Translations under genes and position numbers: made by a program
NCBI RefSeq assembly: GCF_904848585.1
Contig: NZ_CAJHCR010000015.1
Coordinates: forward strand, 62,001-126,000
DNA from: Paraburkholderia kirstenboschensis
GTDB lineage: Bacteria; Pseudomonadota; Gammaproteobacteria; Burkholderiales; Burkholderiaceae
Reading direction: 5' to 3'
DNA length: 64,000 bases
Shown here: positions 42,693-49,517 of the stretch, in pieces
Layout: each line of letters begins with the position of its first letter
How positions within the stretch are numbered: position 1 is the stretch's first letter
The notes under the pieces: generated by a model
What the model saw: only the letters and a program-made list of their open reading frames with translations
Database searches by the model: none
Told to the model about the DNA's origin: nothing

Positions 42693-44243
42693 ATGTGCGG
42701 CATCGTAGGCGTAGTTTCCCATTCTCCGGTCAACCAGCTGATCTATGACAGCCTGCTGCTCCTGCAGCACCGCGGTCAGGACGCCGCCGGCATCGCCACG
42801 GCGAACGGCAGCAATTTCCACATGCACAAGGCCAACGGCATGGTGCGCGACGTGTTCCGCACGCGCAACATGCGCAGCCTGCCGGGCAACACCGGCATTG
42901 GCCAGGTGCGCTACCCGACCGCCGGCTCGGCTTCGAGCGAAGAAGAAGCCCAGCCGTTCTACGTGAACGCGCCGTTCGGCATCATCCTCGCGCACAACGG
43001 CAATCTGACCAACTGGCAGCAACTGAAAGATGAGATGTTCCGCATCGATCGCCGCCACATCAACACGAATTCCGACACGGAGGTCATGCTCAACGTGCTC
43101 GCGCACGAATTGCAACTTTCGAGCTCGGGCCTGCAACTGGATCCGGCTGCCCTCTTCAAGGCCGTGTCGGGTGTGCATCGCCGGGTGCGGGGTTCGTATG
43201 CGATCGTTTCGCTGATCGCCGGCTACGGCCTGCTGGGCTTCCGCGACCCGTTCGGCATTCGCCCGCTTTGCCTCGGCAAACAGGAAACGGCGGAAGGCGT
43301 CGAGTGGATTCTCGCGTCGGAGTCGGTGGCGATCGAAGGTATCGGTTTTGAGTTCGTGCGCGATATCGCGCCGGGCGAAGCGATTTTCATCGACATCGAA
43401 GGCAATCTGCATTCGCAGCAGTGCGCGACGAACCCCAGCTTGAACCCGTGCATTTTCGAGCTCGTGTATCTGGCGCGTCCGGATTCGGTGCTCGACGGCG
43501 TGCCGGTCTACAACGTGCGTCTGCGCATGGGCGACTATCTCGCCGAAAAGATCAGGCGCGAACTGCCTGACGTCGCAATCGACGTCGTGATGCCGATTCC
43601 CGATTCGTCCCGTCCGGCCGCAATGCAGGTGGCGAAGAAGCTGGGCGTCGAGTATCGCGAAGGCTTCTTCAAGAACCGTTATGTCGGCCGCACGTTCATC
43701 ATGCCTGGCCAGGCGGTGCGCAAGAAGTCGGTGCGCCAGAAGCTGAATGCCATGGGCATCGAGTTCAAGGGCAAGAACGTGCTGATCGTCGACGACTCGA
43801 TCGTGCGCGGCACCACTTCGCATGAAATCGTGCAGATGGCGCGCGACGCCGGCGCGAACAAGGTGATTTTCGCTTCGGCGGCGCCGCCGGTGAAATTCCC
43901 GAACGTCTACGGTATCGACATGCCGACGCGTGGCGAACTCGTCGCTCATGGCCGCACGGACGAAGAAGTGGCACGCATGATCGGCGCGGACCATCTCGTC
44001 TATCAGGACGTCGACGCGCTCAAGCAGGCCGTGCGCGACATCAACCCGGCGCTGAAGGAGTTCGAAGCGTCGTGTTTCGACGGCAACTACGTGACCGGTG
44101 ACGTGACCACGGAGTATCTCGACCGCATCGAAACCGCGCGTCTCGCACCGTCGTCGCAGTCTGATCGCGACGCCGCGAGCGAAGCGATCGACGGCGGCGG
44201 CCCAGCGCGCTCGCAGCTGCATCTGCAATTGTCGGTGGGCTGA
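42693..44243 (+). CDS. purF: Amidophosphoribosyltransferase
   Basis: First committed enzyme of purine synthesis, transferring glutamine amide to PRPP. Length is 516 residues. Cys 2 (MCGIVGVVSHSP) becomes the N-terminal nucleophile after Met removal. LLLLQHRGQDAAGIAT belongs to the glutaminase domain. The PRPP loop reads VLIVDDSIVRGTT. FKNRYVGRTFIMPGQ is conserved. The start ATG follows AAGGACATGCC. The 145 bases after cvpA contain only a small CCGG-CTCAAA-CCGG stem. Confidence 0.97.
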   Translation: MCGIVGVVSHSPVNQLIYDSLLLLQHRGQDAAGIATANGSNFHMHKANGMVRDVFRTRNMRSLPGNTGIGQVRYPTAGSASSEEEAQPFYVNAPFGIILAHNGNLTNWQQLKDEMFRIDRRHINTNSDTEVMLNVLAHELQLSSSGLQLDPAALFKAVSGVHRRVRGSYAIVSLIAGYGLLGFRDPFGIRPLCLGKQETAEGVEWILASESVAIEGIGFEFVRDIAPGEAIFIDIEGNLHSQQCATNPSLNPCIFELVYLARPDSVLDGVPVYNVRLRMGDYLAEKIRRELPDVAIDVVMPIPDSSRPAAMQVAKKLGVEYREGFFKNRYVGRTFIMPGQAVRKKSVRQKLNAMGIEFKGKNVLIVDDSIVRGTTSHEIVQMARDAGANKVIFASAAPPVKFPNVYGIDMPTRGELVAHGRTDEEVARMIGADHLVYQDVDALKQAVRDINPALKEFEASCFDGNYVTGDVTTEYLDRIETARLAPSSQSDRDAASEAIDGGGPARSQLHLQLSVG

Positions 44244-44314
44244 CTTTAGACCCGGCGTTCGCGGCATGGCGCGCCTCGCTGCACGCCGCGCCGCGAGCGT
44301 GTTAGCATGACAGC

Positions 44315-44370
44315 TTGCGTCGATTTGATCTCAGCTTGCGGACGCGGGGCAACCCAAAACAGCTAAAGCG
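44315..44370 (+). ncRNA. SAM-II (SAM-alpha) riboswitch upstream of metZ
   Basis: Structure read by eye. P1 is GCGTC (44317-44321) with GACGC (44341-44345), extendable by wobble pairs. The 19-base loop holds GATTTG and GCTTGC, both typical of the SAM-II core. A GGG-GCAA-CCC mini-hairpin (44346-44355) sits in the linker. AAAACA and then GCTAAAG (44362-44368) provide the strand that forms the pseudoknot with the loop. SAM-II RNAs are best known before metA/metX/metZ-type genes of alphaproteobacteria. Here the RNA lies 198 bases before metZ, with an intrinsic terminator between. Confidence 0.78.
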
Positions 44371-44424
44371 AATGGTGGACGAGCCGCAACCATCCGCCTC
44401 CGCTCCAGCTTTTCCCCGCACATG

Positions 44425-44474
44425 AAGCCCGCTTGTACCGACGCAAAAGCGCCGGCACAGAAGCGGGCTTTTTT
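44425..44474 (+). terminator. Intrinsic terminator between riboswitch and metZ
   Basis: AAGCCCGCTT (44425-44434) pairs perfectly with AAGCGGGCTT (44461-44470), followed by TTTT. The loop contains a further imperfect stem (CCG.CGC-AAAA-GCG.CGG). It is a strong terminator placed before the metZ start, so it is the probable expression platform of the SAM-II riboswitch, or a purF terminator, or both. Confidence 0.85.
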
Positions 44475-44567
44475 GTTGCTGCCGTTCGGCCGCGGTTTCG
44501 CTGCATATCAATCGCATACAAACCGCGCACCGAACGCAGTCATGGAACATTGGAAACCACAACGAAC

Positions 44568-45758
44568 ATGGACGACTCCCTGAACTTCGACACGCTGGCA
44601 GTCCGCTCGGGCACGGTGCGCAGCGACTTCAACGAGCATTCGGAAGCGATTTTCCTGACGTCGAGCTTCGTCTTCGCGAGTGCCGCGGACGCAGCCGAGC
44701 GCTTCAAGAATTCCGAGGACTATTACACCTATTCGCGCTTCACCAACCCGACCGTCTCGATGTTTCAGGACCGTCTTGCCGCGCTCGAAGGCGGCGAAGC
44801 GTGCATGGCGACTGCTTCGGGAATGGCCGCGATCATGTCCGTGGTGATGTCCACGCTGCAAGCGGGCGACCACCTGGTCAGTTCGCAGGCGTTGTTCGGT
44901 TCGACGCTCGGCATGTTCTCGCAGATTTTCAGCAAGTTCGGCATCACGACCACGTTTGTCGATCCGACGAATCTGGACGCGTGGAAAAACGCCGTGCGTC
45001 CGGAGACGAAGATGTTCTTCCTCGAAACGCCGTCGAATCCGCTGACCGAGATCGCCGACATTGAAGCAATCAGCAAGATCGCCAAAGCCGCAAATGCGTT
45101 GTTCGTGGTCGACAACTGTTTCTGCAGCCCGGCCTTGCAACAGCCGCTGAAGCTTGGAGCCGACGTTGTCATGCATTCGGCCACCAAGTTCCTCGACGGC
45201 CAGGGGCGCGTGCTGGGCGGCGCGCTGGTCGGCTCGAAGAAGTTCATCATGGAAAAGGTGTTTCCGTTCGTGCGGAGCGCCGGGCCGACGCTGTCCGCCT
45301 TCAACGCATGGGTGTTGCTCAAGGGCATGGAAACGCTGTCGCTGCGCGTCGAAAAGCAGTCGGCGAATGCGCTTGAAATCGCACGCTGGCTCGATAACCA
45401 TCCCGCTGTGAATCGCGTGTTTTATCCTGGCCTCGAGTCGCATCCCCAACACGCGCTGGCCATGCGTCAGCAGAAGGCCGGCGGCGCGATCGTGTCGTTC
45501 GAGTTGAAGGGCGACACGCCGGAACAGATGCGAGCGAACGCCTGGCGCGTAATCGACAGCACGAAAATCTGCTCGATCACCGGCAATCTCGGCGACACGC
45601 GTACTACCATTACCCATCCGGCGACGACGACACACGGCCGCGTGACGCCCGAAGCGCGCGCTGCCGCAGGCATCACCGAAGGCTTGATTCGTCTCGCCGT
45701 GGGGCTGGAGAACGCAGCGGATATCCGCGCCGATCTGGAGCGCGGTCTAGCAGGCTGA
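44568..45758 (+). CDS. metZ: O-succinylhomoserine sulfhydrylase
   Basis: PLP enzyme of the Cys/Met metabolism family, making homocysteine directly from O-succinylhomoserine and sulfide. Length is 396 residues. PLP-binding Lys 207 lies in MHSATKFLDGQGRVLGG, and SRFTNPTVSMFQDRLAALEG is typical of MetZ. The ATG at 44568 begins MDDSLNFDTLAVRSGT, the conserved N-terminus; the open frame from 44433 runs through the riboswitch/terminator region. Control by S-adenosylmethionine through the upstream RNA fits the pathway. Confidence 0.93.
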   Translation: MDDSLNFDTLAVRSGTVRSDFNEHSEAIFLTSSFVFASAADAAERFKNSEDYYTYSRFTNPTVSMFQDRLAALEGGEACMATASGMAAIMSVVMSTLQAGDHLVSSQALFGSTLGMFSQIFSKFGITTTFVDPTNLDAWKNAVRPETKMFFLETPSNPLTEIADIEAISKIAKAANALFVVDNCFCSPALQQPLKLGADVVMHSATKFLDGQGRVLGGALVGSKKFIMEKVFPFVRSAGPTLSAFNAWVLLKGMETLSLRVEKQSANALEIARWLDNHPAVNRVFYPGLESHPQHALAMRQQKAGGAIVSFELKGDTPEQMRANAWRVIDSTKICSITGNLGDTRTTITHPATTTHGRVTPEARAAAGITEGLIRLAVGLENAADIRADLERGLAG

Positions 45759-45790
45759 GGCAGTCTGCGTTATCGAAAGAGTGGGTACAT

Positions 45791-45824
45791 GGCGCGCTGA
45801 GCTTGTCGGTCAGCGCGCCTTTTT
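45791..45824 (+). terminator. Intrinsic terminator after metZ
   Basis: GGCGCGCTGA (45791-45800) with TCAGCGCGCC (45810-45819), 9-base loop, followed by five T. It lies 32 bases after the metZ stop. On the other strand it also lies just beyond the AraC gene's stop. Confidence 0.92.
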
Positions 45825-45883
45825 CATGCCTCAATGCCCGGCGGTTCACCGCGTCATCGGGGCAGCGCTCAGCGGCGCGACGC

Positions 45884-46660
45884 TCAATGCCGCAACGCGC
45901 GCCACTGACCGGGCGCGAGACCAAACCGTCGCGTGAACGCGTGCGTGTAAGCGCTTTGATCGCTGAAGCCGATGTCCAACGCGATGTCAGTCAGCGAGAG
46001 CCGTGGATCGGCGAGCAGCGCGAGCGACGTATCGAGCCGAAGCCGCTGCAAGTAGCGATGCGGCGTTTCGCCGAACGCTTCGATAAAAAGTTGGTGAAAG
46101 CGCCGCATGCCGAAGCCGCAATGCGCGGCGAGATCGGCGATACGCAGCGGCTCTGATAAATGCGCGCGCAGCCAGCGGTCGATTCTCGCGAAGTCGAGTC
46201 CGGCGGCCGGGGCTTCAGTGCCTTTGATCGCCGCGCCCGCCACCAGGGCTGCGCCCAGGCGTGCGGCAGCGTCCCAATGGAAACGACGGGCGTCGAGATC
46301 GTCCGCCGGCACACCGTTCGCGGCGCGCGACGCAATGCGCTGAATGAGTTCAGTAAGCGGCGCGTCGACGGTGACGGCCCGCGCGCGGTCGAACAGACGC
46401 TCGGGCACGGCGAGCGTCGTAGCCGGAATATCCAGCACCAACTGCCGGTTCTCGCCGAGCCCTGCGTAATCGTGCCGCGCGCCCGCGGGAATGAGCCAGG
46501 CGCAGTGTGCGTCGAGTTGTTGCGCGACACCGTCCACCGACATCACCATCGCGCCGTGGAGGCCGAGCACGACCTGGTGAAAGTCGTGCACGTCCGACGC
46601 TTGCGCCGCTTCGAAGCGGCGCAGCGAAACACTGGGTGCGGTAACGGCGGCGTGCGTCAT
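45884..46660 (-). CDS. AraC-family transcriptional regulator
   Basis: A 258-residue regulator. The N-terminal cupin-like sensor domain (~1-150) contains HDFHQVVLGLHGAMVMSVDG. The C-terminal double helix-turn-helix (~155-258) contains LRIADLAAHCGFGMRRFHQL and the AraC signature DIALDIGFSDQSAYTHAFTRRFG. The size and pattern resemble small AraC activators of amino-acid or efflux genes. Target genes are not evident. It lies 34 bases downstream of the FKBP gene on the same strand and may be cotranscribed. Confidence 0.9.
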   Translation of the reverse strand: MTHAAVTAPSVSLRRFEAAQASDVHDFHQVVLGLHGAMVMSVDGVAQQLDAHCAWLIPAGARHDYAGLGENRQLVLDIPATTLAVPERLFDRARAVTVDAPLTELIQRIASRAANGVPADDLDARRFHWDAAARLGAALVAGAAIKGTEAPAAGLDFARIDRWLRAHLSEPLRIADLAAHCGFGMRRFHQLFIEAFGETPHRYLQRLRLDTSLALLADPRLSLTDIALDIGFSDQSAYTHAFTRRFGLAPGQWRALRH

Positions 46661-46694
46661 CGGAAATGCGCAATGGCAGACAGCAAACGACGAT

Positions 46695-47036
46695 TCAGAC
46701 GTCGAGCAATTCGACTTCGAACACGAGCGTTGCGTTGGGCGGAATCACGCCGCCCGCGCCCCGCACGCCGTAGCCGAGTTGCGGCGGAATGGTCAGCTTG
46801 CGCGTGCCGCCGACCTTCATGCCTTGCACGCCTTCGTCCCAGCCCTTGATGACCATGCCGCCGCCGAGCACGAACGCGAACGGGTCGTTGCGGTCCTTGC
46901 TCGAGTCGAACTTCTGACCGTCGGTCAGCCAGCCGGTGTAGTGCACGCTGACGGTCTTGCCAGCAACCGCTTCCGCGCCCGTTCCTTCAACGATGTCTTC
47001 ATACTTCAAGCCGGATTCGGTAGTCACAGTCGACAT
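46695..47036 (-). CDS. FKBP-type peptidyl-prolyl cis-trans isomerase
   Basis: A single-domain FKBP of 113 residues that catalyses proline isomerisation in the cytosol; there is no signal peptide. Active-site residues are seen in VSVHYTGWLTDGQKFDSSKD, FAFVLGGGMVIKGWDEGVQG and YGVRGAGGVIPPNATLVFEV. The ATG at 47036 has GGAGCGACAC upstream. Comparable stand-alone FKBPs are common in Burkholderia and Neisseria. Confidence 0.94.
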   Translation of the reverse strand: MSTVTTESGLKYEDIVEGTGAEAVAGKTVSVHYTGWLTDGQKFDSSKDRNDPFAFVLGGGMVIKGWDEGVQGMKVGGTRKLTIPPQLGYGVRGAGGVIPPNATLVFEVELLDV

Positions 47037-47220
47037 GTGTCGCTCCTCAGTTCAAAAACGTAAAACCAACATTGTAGGCGCGTTGGCGCAGTGCGGTCGA
47101 ACAATGCCGCGTGGCACGACGATTGCGTTCCAGCCGTCCATCCGGCCAGGGTGGTGGCACCCGGCGGCATGCCTATAATGGGGCTTTCCCAATCATCATG
47201 CATTGCCAGAGAGGTCGATC

Positions 47221-48024
47221 GTGACAACGTCTTCAACCGGGTCCCCTGGCGCACATCCGGTGACTTCCGGCTTCGCCGTATCCGAACGCACCGCGCATTT
47301 GCGCGCTGAATCCGCGCTGTTCATGCGCGACCACGTGCTCTCGCTGGTATCGCACGATCTGCGTGGTCCGTTGAACGCTATTCATAGCTGGGCTTATGTG
47401 CTCGAGCGTAAGCTCGACGCCAACGATCCCAATTCGCAGCGCGCGGTCACCGGTATTCGCAACGGCGTCGACCAGCAGGTCAAGCTCCTTGAGACGATCG
47501 TCGACGCCACGCGCGCCGAAACCAAATCGCTCGCGCTCGTTTATGAGCCGTTCCCGCTTCATCCGCTACTCCATGAAACCGTCGAAGAGGTGCGCTCAGG
47601 ACTCGCGCGTTCGCGACGCGTGGAGATCGCGATCAACTCGCAGCTCGCCACCGAGCAACTGAATGGCGATCGGGAGCGGCTCGCCGCCGCGCTGTGGCTG
47701 ATGCTCACATTTGCCGTCGAATCCAGCGCAGAAGGTGCGACTGTCACGCTTGAATCGCGCGCGGATGCAACCAGCTGGCATGCGGCTGTCACGTTCGTGA
47801 CGAGCGCCGCACTGGACGATCCGTCGCTGCCTCATGTGCTCGAAGCGTTCGCGCGCAAGCAGGCTCGCGAAACGCGGGAAGCGAATCGCATCGCGTGGGT
47901 ACTTGCGCTCAGCAAGCGTGTCGCGCAAGCGCATGGCGGCAGCTTCGACCAGCATGACGCCACTGAAGCCGCTCCGGCCACACTCGCATTGCGCATTCCG
48001 TTGAGCGCGTCGTCGGCCCGATGA
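47221..48024 (+). CDS. Histidine-kinase-like protein with degenerate ATP-binding domain
   Basis: A 267-residue soluble protein. The HisKA dimerisation domain carries the H-box LSLVSHDLRGPLNAI with phosphoacceptor His 45. The C-terminal part aligns in length with a HATPase_c domain, but I see no N-box asparagine pattern (LMLTFAVESSAEGA stands there) and no DxGxG G1 box; only a QAHGGSF-like G2 remnant remains. There is no input domain or membrane helix. The GTG start at 47221 has AGAGAGG upstream. It may act as a phosphotransfer protein or pseudokinase. No response regulator adjoins it. Confidence 0.75.
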   Translation: MTTSSTGSPGAHPVTSGFAVSERTAHLRAESALFMRDHVLSLVSHDLRGPLNAIHSWAYVLERKLDANDPNSQRAVTGIRNGVDQQVKLLETIVDATRAETKSLALVYEPFPLHPLLHETVEEVRSGLARSRRVEIAINSQLATEQLNGDRERLAAALWLMLTFAVESSAEGATVTLESRADATSWHAAVTFVTSAALDDPSLPHVLEAFARKQARETREANRIAWVLALSKRVAQAHGGSFDQHDATEAAPATLALRIPLSASSAR

Positions 48025-48116
48025 ACGGCCACGCCCCGCGCGTGTTGTTCGCGATTAACATTTCGGCGAGCTTTCAACCTCTATACTGACAACTTTTGTC
48101 GCCGGAGCCGTCCGCT

Positions 48117-49460
48117 TTGATCCAGGTTGTCGCCCTTATCGGTGCATTGTTTCTCGTCGCCCTGAACGGTTTCTTCGTTGCCGCCGAATTCGGTCTGGTC
48201 AAATTGCGGCAGACGCGCGTGCAGAGCCTCGCCGAAAGGCATGGCATGCGCGGCCGTCTGCTCGCCAAGGTACATGGCCGCCTCGACGCCTATCTGTCGG
48301 CCTGTCAGCTGGGCATTACGCTCGCGTCGCTCGGCCTGGGCTGGATCGGCGAGCCTGCGTTTGCCGAACTGCTCACGCCGCTCTTTAGCCTCGCCGGCGT
48401 GGAATCCGAGAAGCTGATCCACGGCATTTCGCTTTTCTTCGCGTTCTCCTGCATTTCGTTTCTGCATATCGTGGTGGGAGAACTCGCGCCGAAGTCGCTC
48501 GCAATTCGCGAAGCGGAGAAGGTTTCGCTGTGGGCCGCCACGCCGTTGTACGGCTTTTATTGGGCGATGTATCCGGCCATCTGGGTGCTCAATACGAGTG
48601 CCAATGCGGTGCTGAGGCTCGCCGGCCTGAACGCCGACCATGCACACGACTCGCACTACTCCACCGACGAACTGAAGCTGATCCTGCGCAGCCGCCGCAC
48701 GAACGTTGCGTCGGAACGCGGCGCGCCGGAAGACGCGTATAGCCAGGACGAGTGGAACACCATCGCGCATTCGCTGGATTTTTCGCGCATGACGGTGTCC
48801 GACCTGATGCGCCCATCGCATGAAATGATCGGCTTGCGGCTCGACTTGCCGCTGCGGGAGAACATGCAGGTTGTGGCGCGGCATCGCTTTAGCCGCTATC
48901 CGTTGTTCGAGGACGCCTCCGGTGAGCGCGTGGCCGGCATGATCCATTTGAAGGATCTGCTGCTGGCGCGCCATGCCGGCAGTACGCTCGACGATCTCAC
49001 GCAGTACGCGCGCCCCGTTCAATACGTCAAGCCGGAAATGCCGGCGCTCGAACTGTTTCGCCGCTTCCGCAAGGGCGCGCCGCACTTTGCGCTGGTCGGT
49101 CATAAGAACTCGAAGCCTATCGGGTTCCTCACGCTCGACAACCTGCTCGGCGCACTGGTCGGCCAGATTCACGACGAATTCCGTCAGGGCGACGCCGACT
49201 GGACCCGCATGGACGACGGCACGTTGATGGGCAAGGGCAGCTTGCCGGTGGTCTCGCTGGAGCGCGCGTTGGGTATCGACATTGACGAAGGCAAGGCCGA
49301 ATCGGTTGGCGGCCTCGTCATTCAGGCCCTCAACGATCTGCCCACTGAAGGGCAGCGCGTCGAGTTTGATCGCTTCGACGTAGTCGTGAAAAAGATGAAG
49401 GGTCCGCGCATTGTGCTGGTACGCGTGTACCCAAAGGTGTTCGACGACGAAGGCGGTTAA
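48117..49460 (+). CDS. CNNM/CorC (hemolysin C-like) family membrane protein with CBS domains
   Basis: A 447-residue inner-membrane protein. The N-terminal DUF21/CNNM transmembrane domain (~1-190) starts VVALIGALFLVALNGFFVAA and includes the conserved HIVVGELAPKSLAIR. Two CBS domains (~210-330, with TVSDLMRPSHEMIGL) and a C-terminal CorC_HlyC domain (~350-440) follow. The family is linked to magnesium or cobalt efflux and homeostasis. TTG at 48117 is the likely start (GGAG ten bases upstream); the frame also opens at a TTG at 48096. A -10-like TATACT lies at 48082. Confidence 0.88.
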   Translation: MIQVVALIGALFLVALNGFFVAAEFGLVKLRQTRVQSLAERHGMRGRLLAKVHGRLDAYLSACQLGITLASLGLGWIGEPAFAELLTPLFSLAGVESEKLIHGISLFFAFSCISFLHIVVGELAPKSLAIREAEKVSLWAATPLYGFYWAMYPAIWVLNTSANAVLRLAGLNADHAHDSHYSTDELKLILRSRRTNVASERGAPEDAYSQDEWNTIAHSLDFSRMTVSDLMRPSHEMIGLRLDLPLRENMQVVARHRFSRYPLFEDASGERVAGMIHLKDLLLARHAGSTLDDLTQYARPVQYVKPEMPALELFRRFRKGAPHFALVGHKNSKPIGFLTLDNLLGALVGQIHDEFRQGDADWTRMDDGTLMGKGSLPVVSLERALGIDIDEGKAESVGGLVIQALNDLPTEGQRVEFDRFDVVVKKMKGPRIVLVRVYPKVFDDEGG

Positions 49461-49517
49461 AGTCTCACGACTCCAACGCCTTCGTTCTGATCCGACAAAC
49501 CGACAGTCAGATCGCCC

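Noticed and set aside
42603..44267. Long minus-strand open frame (554 codons) opposite purF
   Set aside because: It is the antisense shadow of a gene with strong third-position G+C bias. The product is Arg/His/Ala-rich with no recognisable domain, while purF on the plus strand is complete.
48055..48087. Promoter TTAACA ... TATACT before the CorC-like gene
   Set aside because: The spacer is about 21 bases, too long for a normal sigma-70 pair, so only the -10-like element is mentioned.
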